In this document: piece by piece, positions 1 to 6,594 of the stretch | How the letters are laid out: every line of letters starts with the position of its first letter | How positions within the stretch are numbered: the stretch's first letter is position 1 | Origin: Hungatella sp. UBA7603 | GTDB taxonomy: Bacteria; Bacillota; Clostridia; Lachnospirales; Lachnospiraceae | Length of the DNA: 36,111 nucleotides | Assembly: GCA_002478865.1 (NCBI GenBank) | Contig: DLJZ01000007.1 | Location: forward strand, 81,423 to 117,533 | Direction: 5' to 3' | Translations under genes and position numbers: made by a program | The notes under the pieces: generated by a model | The model's input: the letters and a program-made list of their open reading frames with translations, nothing else | Databases searched by the model: none | Told to the model about the DNA's origin: nothing

Positions 1-694
1 TAGATGCTAAGAATATTTTCTCATTATTGAATTACTTAGTCAATGCAATTTGGTCTGCTTTTTATTGTATTCATCGCAGTAACCGGCTTATTTCGACTTA
101 TATGATTATAAAATTTTATATTCTTATCATAATAGATAGATACAATCTTAACATATGATAATCTTCGTTATCCGAACGTTTAGATTTGCTGTGACCAATA
201 TGATTATCCATTTCTTTATTTATCATTTCTTAAATTGTACCGTTTATAAAATCCTTAATAGGCTTTTGTATATTTACAAAAAAATCAATGTTTTACTCAT
301 CAGAAGCCGCTCATAAATTTTGTAGTTGAAGTTAACTTGAATTAGATCCTAGTATTCCATTCCTTGACTCGCTTTTTAGACTGATTAGGGTATGATAGGG
401 ACATAAATTTCTATTACTACATTTTCAAGTACATGACAGAGCTCATCATAAAACTCAAAATCCATCTTTGTTTCGTCAAATTCATAATTACTACATGGAA
501 ACCATTCATTAAAAAAAATCTCCGTGTTTCTTTTACAGCAATTGAAAGCGAATCGTCATATGTTAGCCTTCTAGGATGGCGGTTGACAGGTGGTTTTGTA
601 AAAAAGGCATATTCTACTTCGGGTACGGTAATGACTCATATTGGAAGTAACTTTTTCAAAATCATCAATGATAACACCTAAAAGATATTTGTTC
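1..694. other. Gene-poor leader region
   Basis: Apart from the transposase scar at 158-268, no intact gene is supported here. An open frame at 433-681 runs directly up to the decayed thioesterase fragment and may hold its eroded N-terminal part, but its translation could not be matched to that family. The DNA is AT-rich with stops in all frames, typical of decayed sequence. Confidence 0.5.
158..268 (-). pseudogene. Fossil of an IS256/mutator-family transposase
   Basis: Reading the minus strand in one frame gives a 37-codon stretch with the N-terminal signature of IS256-family transposases: a KDFINGTI segment, then EMINKEMDNHIGHSKSKRSD, then NEDY. In intact members this is the 'DLxxGTLxEMLxAEMxxHLGYxKxxRSDxxNxRNGY' region. 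A TAA stop interrupts it between GTI and EMI. The catalytic DDE part and the rest of the gene are not recognisable on either side, so only a scar remains. The family assignment rests on this one motif. Confidence 0.6.
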
Positions 695-1216
695 TTTTAC
701 GGCATTACCTGCGTGATTGCAAACACGCCAAGTTGTTATGTTTATGAAGGATTAAAAAACAGGATGCCTTCTCATAAATCTTCATTGACCTATGAGAGTA
801 AGGCGATTCCTTGTCCGAAATTTACCTTTTCTATTTTGCTTAAAACTATGATAAAAAACTATTCGCCAAGAAAGGCCTTATGGATTGGCTATACCCACAA
901 GTATTTCAAAAGCAAAAAATGACGAAGCAGATATAGCAGTAGAAAGAATTAGTAATCCCATTCTTTTCCTATCTTCGACATCCGATGCAATTTGGACATC
1001 TTATATTATAGTGAAACAGCAATAAAGAGATTGTGTGAAAAATCATTTTTATATCCCTATAAACATTTCACCTATGAAAAATAAGGCCATATACTTATAC
1101 TGACATATCATTCAATTTCTAGCCGGAAGAGATGTAACAGGTACTTGCAGAACACTCTGGCATTGGTCATACCAGAAATTAGTACGTTTTTTTCATACAT
1201 TCTCACAAAAATCAAA
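695..1216 (+). pseudogene. Decayed acyl-CoA thioester hydrolase / BAAT C-terminal-type alpha/beta hydrolase
   Basis: Two reading frames together give the C-terminal half of a dienelactone-hydrolase-like acyl-CoA thioesterase (BAAT_C family). The first frame (about 695-920) reads ITCVIANTPSCYVYEGLKN, then a KSS segment and a KNYSPRK segment. The second (from 921) continues with DEADIAVERISNPILFLSS and DAIWTS, the conserved 'IPVExIxGPxLLxSxxxDxxWPS' region that carries the catalytic Asp. It ends near a KLVRFFHTF segment that matches the usual C-terminal helix. There is a frame change at about 920 and in-frame TAA and TGA stops downstream. The GxSxG nucleophile region upstream is not recognisable. 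The gene is non-functional; the family call is by motif memory. Confidence 0.65.
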
Positions 1217-1255
1217 CAAGGAAATGCACTATAATGACTATTATTTTTTGTAATA

Positions 1256-1284
1256 TTGCCAGTTGGAAATGTTTATTTTATAAT
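1256..1284 (+). promoter_or_regulatory. Promoter of the hypB operon
   Basis: A TTGCCA -35 box (1256-1261) and a perfect TATAAT -10 box (1279-1284) are separated by 17 bp. They lie about 175 bp before the hypB start, after the decayed region and with no gene between. The long 5' leader (about 1290-1459) shows no obvious riboswitch fold by eye. Confidence 0.6.
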
Positions 1285-1459
1285 ACAATTGATGGAAAAA
1301 TTATCTAAATAATTTAGCTGGTTGAACCAAGACACTTATGAAAAAACGTTCCTGCATCCTTATGGTCAAAACCCCATAAAAGATAAGGAAAATGCCAAAA
1401 CTTGATTGTTAGGACAACAGATGAAAGAAAAAGAGAATGCAAAGAAAGGAGCGTGAAAC

Positions 1460-2128
1460 ATGGAAGATTTTAAGATTCTAGAGATAAAAACAAGCGTCTT
1501 TGCTGACAACAGCATACAAGCTGGAAAGCTTCGAGAAGAATTAAAGGATAAAAAGGTCTTTCTTCTTAATCTCATGTCCAGTCCCGGTGCTGGTAAGACT
1601 ACCACCTTGACCCGTACGATTCATGCATTAAAAGACCGACTTACTATCGGTGTTATGGAAGCGGATATCGATTCCGACGTGGATGCCCGTACCATTCTAA
1701 AAACTGGTGCCAAGACCATCCAACTTCATACCGGTGGCATGTGTCATCTGGATGCAGAAATGACCCGTCAAGGATTAGAAGGGCTTGATACAGACGGCCT
1801 TGACCTTGTAATCTTAGAAAACGTGGGCAACCTGGTATGTCCAGCGGAATTTGATACCGGCGCGGTAAAGAATGTTATGATCCTCTCCGTACCGGAAGGA
1901 GACGATAAGCCTCTTAAATATCCGTTGATGTTCTCTATTTGCGATGTGGTACTAATTAATAAGATAGATGTAATGCCATATTTTGATTTTGATATGGAAA
2001 AATGCAAAGCAAATATTAGGCTGCGGAATCCCAACGCGATTGTCATACCCATCAGTGCACAAAAAAACGAAGGTTTAAAGGAATGGATCGAATGGTTAGA
2101 CAATGCAGTAAAATCTTGGTGTGAATAA
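1460..2128 (+). CDS. hypB: HypB nickel-incorporation GTPase
   Basis: HypB is a cytoplasmic SIMIBI-class GTPase that, with HypA, delivers nickel to [NiFe]-hydrogenase or other nickel enzymes. The 222-residue protein shows the P-loop SSPGAGKTT near residue 38, the metal-site motif HTGGMCHLDAEMT (the CH pair binds metal at the dimer interface), ENVGNLVCPAEFD, and the guanine-specificity motif NKID followed by VMPYFDFD. Length is normal for a HypB without the His-rich N-terminal nickel-storage tail. ATG 1460 follows an AAAGGAGCG ribosome site. It is the first gene of a three-gene unit with the oxidoreductase at 2199 and hypA at 4910. No hypCDEF and no hydrogenase subunits are in the window, so the nickel client is unknown. 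Confidence 0.93.
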   Translation: MEDFKILEIKTSVFADNSIQAGKLREELKDKKVFLLNLMSSPGAGKTTTLTRTIHALKDRLTIGVMEADIDSDVDARTILKTGAKTIQLHTGGMCHLDAEMTRQGLEGLDTDGLDLVILENVGNLVCPAEFDTGAVKNVMILSVPEGDDKPLKYPLMFSICDVVLINKIDVMPYFDFDMEKCKANIRLRNPNAIVIPISAQKNEGLKEWIEWLDNAVKSWCE

Positions 2129-2198
2129 CAAAAGCAAAAAGATCTTAAAAAGATAATCATAAACTTCAAAGGCGCAAACATGCGCGAGAAAGGAAATT

Positions 2199-4889
2199 AT
2201 GAGTGAATTAAGACCTAAAATCGTAAAGCTTGCAAAAATGGTAGGCGGTATTGCTGGAGCCATGAACAAAATTGATGCAAATTCTCCCGAATACTATTCT
2301 TTGGACTGCGTTGTCACAGATGACATGGCTGATATTGCTATGATTATGGGGTTGCGTAAACCTCGAACCTTTGAATATGTTGCGAAGCGTTCCGGGAAGA
2401 GTAAGAAAGAGACAAAAGCCCTCTTAGAGCAGTTAGCCTATACCGGTGTCGCCAAGGTATGGAAGGATAAAGAGGATCATAAAGAAAGGTTCTTTGTGAA
2501 TATCTTTGCCCCTGGTATGTTAGAAATGATGGTGAACAACCGGGAACAGCTTAACGAACACCCTGAGATTGGCAAGGCATTTGAAGAATATACCAGACTC
2601 CGTCTTGCGCCTATGGCCTCAAAATTTCCACAAGGCATGGCAATGATGCGTGTGATTCCGGTAGAAGAGGCCATCAAAGATATTCCCGGTACAGAGCCCT
2701 GGGAACGCCTTTCCTATTATTTGGACAAATATGATACATTTACAGTATCAGACTGCTCCTGTCGGCAGTCACGCCGGGTAATCGATGAAGGTTGCGGACA
2801 TTTGGAAAAGGACATCTGTATCCAGATGGGAGAAGGAGCCGAGTATTATATAAAAACAGGAAGAGGCCGCCAGATTTCACGGGAAGAAGCAAAAGAAATT
2901 ATTAAATTTGCAGAAAATAACGGCCTGATGCATGAAATGCCTCATACCGACGGACTTGGTGAATCTGCGGCAATCTGCAATTGTTGCGGTTGCTCCTGCT
3001 TTTCTTTAAGACTTGCAACACTTTTTAATACTCCAGATGCCATTCGCTCCAACTTCACTGCCAAGGTAGATAAAGAAAACTGTGTAGCCTGTGGGCAGTG
3101 TGTGGAAAATTGTCCGGTTAATGCATTAAAACTAGGTCAGAAGCTTTGTTCCAAAACACCTGTTACCATAAAGGCAGAACCTACCGCCCGTGACCACATT
3201 TGGAATGAAAGCAACTGGAATGTGGATTACCGGGAAAATAGGAAAGATGTTACAGAAGAAGGCACCTCTCCTTGTAAAACGGCATGTCCTGCTCATATTT
3301 CCGTTCAAGGCTACATAAAGCTTGCAGCTTCCGGTCGCTATCACGAAGCATTAGAGCTGATAAAGAAAGAAAATCCCTTCCCTGCTGTCTGCGGACGAAT
3401 TTGTCCTCATGGCTGTGAAAGCGAATGTACCAGGGGAGATATTGATGAGCCAGTTTCCATTGACGAAATCAAAAAGTTTATTGCGGATAAAGAATTAGAT
3501 GGTTCTATCCGCTATATTCCGCCCATGCGTTATCATCTTGGTAATAAGATTGCTGTGGTTGGTTCAGGACCTTCCGGTCTTTCCTGCGCATATTATCTGG
3601 CAATTGATGGATATGAGGTAACCGTATTTGAAAAGGAAGAAAAGCTTGGTGGTATGCTTACTCTTGGAATTCCATCCTTCCGTCTGGAAAAGGAAGTGAT
3701 CAATGCTGAGATTAACGTTCTGCGTGAGATGGGAGTTACCTTTAAAACAGGAATTGAAGTAGGAAAAGATATCACTCTGAACGAACTTCGAAACGAAGGT
3801 TTTGAGGCCTTTTATCTGGCAATTGGAGCACAAGGTGGTAGAAGCCTTTCGATTGAAGGGGAAGAAGCCAAGGGCGTAATATCAGGCGTTGATTTTCTTC
3901 GCGACGTAAACCTTGGAAAAAAGGTAGAGCTTTCTGGTAATGTAGTTGTTATTGGTGGCGGTAATGTAGCGATTGACGTTGCCCGTACAGGAACAAGACA
4001 GGGAGCCGCTTCGGTTCATCTTTACTGCCTGGAAGATTTAAGTGAGATGCCAGCACTACCGGAGGAGATTGCAGAGGCAGAGGAAGATAACGTGTTCTTT
4101 CATAACGGCTGGGGACCGAAACGAATCTTGACGGAAGATGGTAAGGTGACCGGCGTGGAATTTAAGCGTTGCATCCGTGTGTATGATAATGACCAGCGGT
4201 TTGCGCCAGAGTACGAAGAAAATGATACCATCATTGTAGAAGCCGATACGGTATTGCTTTCCATAGGTCAATCCATTCAGTGGGGCGGACTACTCTCAGA
4301 AGGCAAAGTTGAGAAAAAAAGTAACGGTACTGCAATAGCCGATTCTTTGACGCTACAGACCTCAGAACCAGATGTGTTTGTGGGAGGCGACTGTTTTACC
4401 GGACCTATGTTTGCCATCCATGCCATAGCAGCCGGTAAAGAAGGTGCAATCTCCATACACCGTTATGTACAACCAGGGCAGTCTCTTGTATTTGGTCGGG
4501 ACCGTCGTGAATACCATGCGTTTGATAAGAACAACGTTGCCATCGGTTTACAAGATTTTGATATGACTCCTCGTCAAAGACCAGGCCATTCTCCTGAGAA
4601 AAAAGGCAGCTTTTATGATGAACGTATGACTTTTACAGAGGAGCAGTTGAAGAAGGAGACAGAACGTTGTCTTGGCTGTGGTGCGGTGGAAATTGATAAT
4701 TATATGTGCATTGGCTGTGGCATGTGTACGACCAAATGTAAATTTGATGCAATCCATCTGGAGCGAATCTATAACACGGTTCCAAATACTTATGAAAAAC
4801 TTCCTGTGAAGATTGCCACCAACGCAATTGTACGTACTGGAAAGATTGCGGCTACCACCCTGAAAGAAAGCGTTAGCAGAAGAAGCTAA
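2199..4889 (+). CDS. Large multi-FeS FAD/NAD(P) oxidoreductase (GltD-like) lying between hypB and hypA
   Basis: This 896-residue soluble protein has several parts. Residues 1-150 resemble a winged-helix-like module with no clear redox motif. Cys-rich clusters follow near residue 186 (CSCRQSRR), near 260 (CNCCGCSC) and near 294 (CVACGQCVENCP, a 4Fe-4S ferredoxin site). From about 357 it has the glutamate-synthase small-subunit FeS region (PCKTACPAH, then CGRICPHGCESEC), an FAD Rossmann motif GSGPSGLSCAYYL near 455 and an NAD(P) motif GGGNVAIDVARTG near 586. The C-terminal ferredoxin part holds CLGCG and CIGCGMCTTKC near 824-845. Known relatives (GltD, NfnB-type, HdrA-like flavoproteins) move electrons between NAD(P)H, FAD and FeS clusters. 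Placement between hypB and hypA, with short spacers on both sides, implies a link to nickel-enzyme maturation or to the nickel enzyme itself; that link is inference. ATG 2199 follows AAAGGA. Confidence 0.88.
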   Translation: MSELRPKIVKLAKMVGGIAGAMNKIDANSPEYYSLDCVVTDDMADIAMIMGLRKPRTFEYVAKRSGKSKKETKALLEQLAYTGVAKVWKDKEDHKERFFVNIFAPGMLEMMVNNREQLNEHPEIGKAFEEYTRLRLAPMASKFPQGMAMMRVIPVEEAIKDIPGTEPWERLSYYLDKYDTFTVSDCSCRQSRRVIDEGCGHLEKDICIQMGEGAEYYIKTGRGRQISREEAKEIIKFAENNGLMHEMPHTDGLGESAAICNCCGCSCFSLRLATLFNTPDAIRSNFTAKVDKENCVACGQCVENCPVNALKLGQKLCSKTPVTIKAEPTARDHIWNESNWNVDYRENRKDVTEEGTSPCKTACPAHISVQGYIKLAASGRYHEALELIKKENPFPAVCGRICPHGCESECTRGDIDEPVSIDEIKKFIADKELDGSIRYIPPMRYHLGNKIAVVGSGPSGLSCAYYLAIDGYEVTVFEKEEKLGGMLTLGIPSFRLEKEVINAEINVLREMGVTFKTGIEVGKDITLNELRNEGFEAFYLAIGAQGGRSLSIEGEEAKGVISGVDFLRDVNLGKKVELSGNVVVIGGGNVAIDVARTGTRQGAASVHLYCLEDLSEMPALPEEIAEAEEDNVFFHNGWGPKRILTEDGKVTGVEFKRCIRVYDNDQRFAPEYEENDTIIVEADTVLLSIGQSIQWGGLLSEGKVEKKSNGTAIADSLTLQTSEPDVFVGGDCFTGPMFAIHAIAAGKEGAISIHRYVQPGQSLVFGRDRREYHAFDKNNVAIGLQDFDMTPRQRPGHSPEKKGSFYDERMTFTEEQLKKETERCLGCGAVEIDNYMCIGCGMCTTKCKFDAIHLERIYNTVPNTYEKLPVKIATNAIVRTGKIAATTLKESVSRRS

Positions 4890-4909
4890 CGAGAAAAGGA
4901 GAGGTAACA

Positions 4910-5251
4910 ATGCATGAGCTTGGTGTATTAAACTCAATGGTTCATACCATCGAGCGTATCGTAAAGGAGCAGAATGTAACAGAGGTCCACAAGCTTGTCA
5001 TCGAAGTTGGCGAGCTTTCTGGTATCGTGCCCAGATACCTGGAGCAAAGCTGGCCCGCTGCCTCCTATAAGACTTTTATGGAAGAAACTAAGCTGGAACT
5101 AATTGTGATTCCAGGTATTGTGAAATGCAAAGACTGCGGCAGGGTATTTAATGCTGTTTACAGTGATTTAAATTGCCCTGACTGTAGCGGCAATGATATG
5201 GAAATCCTAGAAGGCAATGATTTGATAATTAAGGAAATCGTATGTAACTAA
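4910..5251 (+). CDS. hypA: HypA nickel metallochaperone
   Basis: HypA binds nickel through the invariant N-terminal Met-His-Glu and holds a structural zinc. This 113-residue protein starts MHELGVLNSMV, which fixes the ATG at 4910, preceded by an AAAGGAGAGG site. The zinc site is built from CKDCG and CPDC near residues 73-76 and 88-91. Length is normal. It lies 20 bp after the oxidoreductase and is followed by a strong terminator, closing the operon. Partner of the HypB encoded at 1460. Client nickel enzyme not in the window. Confidence 0.93.
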   Translation: MHELGVLNSMVHTIERIVKEQNVTEVHKLVIEVGELSGIVPRYLEQSWPAASYKTFMEETKLELIVIPGIVKCKDCGRVFNAVYSDLNCPDCSGNDMEILEGNDLIIKEIVCN

Positions 5252-5305
5252 TGGATTACTAACTGAATATAGCGAAATCTCCTATGGGGATTGTACGTAT
5301 CATGT

Positions 5306-5341
5306 AAAACCGCAGTCCCCGATAAAAAGGACTGCGGTTTT
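5306..5341. terminator. Bidirectional Rho-independent terminator after hypA
   Basis: A perfect 13-bp stem, AAAACCGCAGTCC (5306-5318) with its complement (5329-5341), encloses a 10-nt loop. It is flanked by A and T runs on both sides, so it can end the hyp operon on the plus strand and the small gene on the minus strand. Confidence 0.9.
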
Positions 5342-5357
5342 ATTTGTAATTAGAGAT

Positions 5358-5597
5358 CTATTTCCAACCGGAAAGCCATGTCTTATCATTTGCAATCGCA
5401 GTTACCACTTCCTCGCCGGATTTGAAATTATCAAAGGTTCCATTGCTAATTTCATTGATAACTTTACCTAACAGTTTTTCATAATAAGCCTCTGGGGTAA
5501 CCTCGGTTGTGGTCTCAGAAAAATGCTGTTGGGATTCCGACGAGGCGATACGTGCATATTCGTTTTTTACTTGGGAAATAAGTTCATCACGATTCAT
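5358..5597 (-). CDS. Small hypothetical protein (79 aa)
   Basis: I do not recognise the family. The translation from the internal Met is 79 residues, starts MNRDELISQVK, and is acidic and helix-prone with no Cys, no signal peptide and no membrane segment; it ends WLSGWK. The longer frame would start at 5642, but the ATG at 5595-5597 has an AAAGGAG site seven bases upstream, so I prefer it. It is convergent with hypA, sharing the terminator at 5306-5341, and divergent from the amidotransferase gene at 5785. Confidence 0.6.
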   Translation of the reverse strand: MNRDELISQVKNEYARIASSESQQHFSETTTEVTPEAYYEKLLGKVINEISNGTFDNFKSGEEVVTAIANDKTWLSGWK

Positions 5598-5655
5598 ATA
5601 ATTTGCTCCTTTGTTTCGATCGTTTATTTTTATCGTTACCATTATTAGGGTTATT

Positions 5656-5669
5656 ATTTACGCGTAAAT
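5656..5669. promoter_or_regulatory. 14-bp perfect palindrome, possible operator
   Basis: ATTTACGCGTAAAT is a perfect palindrome in the divergent intergenic region between the small minus-strand gene and the amidotransferase gene. Its position suits a repressor site for the minus-strand gene, but no regulator can be named. Confidence 0.35.
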
Positions 5670-5743
5670 TGATATTATGCAAAAGATTACATTCCGGTTA
5701 AAAGTAGATGAAATTCTATTAAAATAAATATAAAAATTAATCT

Positions 5744-5765
5744 TCTTGTGTTATGATACAAGAAA
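5744..5765. promoter_or_regulatory. Inverted repeat overlapping the -10 region of the amidotransferase gene
   Basis: Arms TTCTTGT (5744-5750) and ACAAGAA (5759-5765) flank an 8-bp centre that contains most of a TATGAT -10-like hexamer (5753-5758). A repressor bound here would block the promoter. The matching -35 is weak. Confidence 0.4.
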
Positions 5766-5784
5766 AATGAAAGGGGTAATTAGA

Positions 5785-6504
5785 GTGCAGATACATTTTA
5801 TTATTCATGAAGTTTTTGAAGGACCGGGAGCATTTTTAACATGGGCAAAGATGAGAGGACACAACATTAGTTATTCAAGAGTATATCAAGGGGAACCACT
5901 TCCGATTTCCATAGAGAATATAGATTTATTAATTGTAATGGGCGGTCCCCAATCACCAAGTACAACGGTTGAACTGTGTCCTCATTTTGATGGAGCCGCG
6001 GAAATAGCATTAATTAAGAAGTTTATTGATTCAGAAAAAGCAGTCATAGGGGTATGTTTAGGATCCCAGCTTATGGGAGAAGCATATGGCACGAAATGTG
6101 AGAAGAGTCCTGAGAAAGAAATTGGTTGTTTTCCAATCACATTAACAGAAGCGGGAAGGGATAATAAATTCTTTTCTCATTTCGACGAGGTTAGTCTGGT
6201 AGGCCATTGGCATAATGATATGCCAGGGCTAACAAAGAATTGCCAGTTAATTGCTTACAGTGAAGGATGTCCAAGGCAGATTGTACAATATGATACCTTT
6301 ACCTATGGATTCCAGTGTCATATGGAATTCACTCATGAACTGGTGGAGCTCTTGATTGAACATTCGGAAATAGAACTGCAAAAGAATAAAGACAGGCAGT
6401 ATGTTCAGCAGGCAAATGAATTAAGGCAAAATGATTATACAACAATGAATCATAATTTATTTATGTTCTTAGATAAATTTACAGCTGAATATTTACAGAA
6501 TTAA
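5785..6504 (+). CDS. Class I glutamine amidotransferase-like protein
   Basis: A GMP-synthase-type glutamine amidotransferase domain that hydrolyses glutamine or a gamma-glutamyl substrate. The nucleophile elbow is GVCLGSQL with Cys91; the catalytic His179 and Glu181 lie in QCHMEF. The oxyanion-side motif MGGPQSP is near residue 53. No synthase or acceptor domain is attached, as in stand-alone members that degrade gamma-glutamyl compounds or act with an unlinked partner. I choose GTG 5785 because an AAGGGGT site precedes it by about 8 bases and the protein then starts at the conserved first strand (VQIHFIIHEVFEGPGAF). An upstream in-frame ATG at 5746 would add 13 residues and overlap the putative operator. 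Substrate unknown. Confidence 0.82.
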   Translation: MQIHFIIHEVFEGPGAFLTWAKMRGHNISYSRVYQGEPLPISIENIDLLIVMGGPQSPSTTVELCPHFDGAAEIALIKKFIDSEKAVIGVCLGSQLMGEAYGTKCEKSPEKEIGCFPITLTEAGRDNKFFSHFDEVSLVGHWHNDMPGLTKNCQLIAYSEGCPRQIVQYDTFTYGFQCHMEFTHELVELLIEHSEIELQKNKDRQYVQQANELRQNDYTTMNHNLFMFLDKFTAEYLQN

Positions 6505-6594
6505 AACCCCATTGGTTCCACAACCCTATCAACAATCCCATAATGATAACAGTACATAGGTACTTGTCGGGGAAGGTCAAGGCAAAGGAGAAAA

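Noticed and set aside
1285..1459. Nickel/cobalt riboswitch in the hyp leader
   Set aside because: No conserved riboswitch core could be recognised by eye. A covariance-model search would be needed to settle it.
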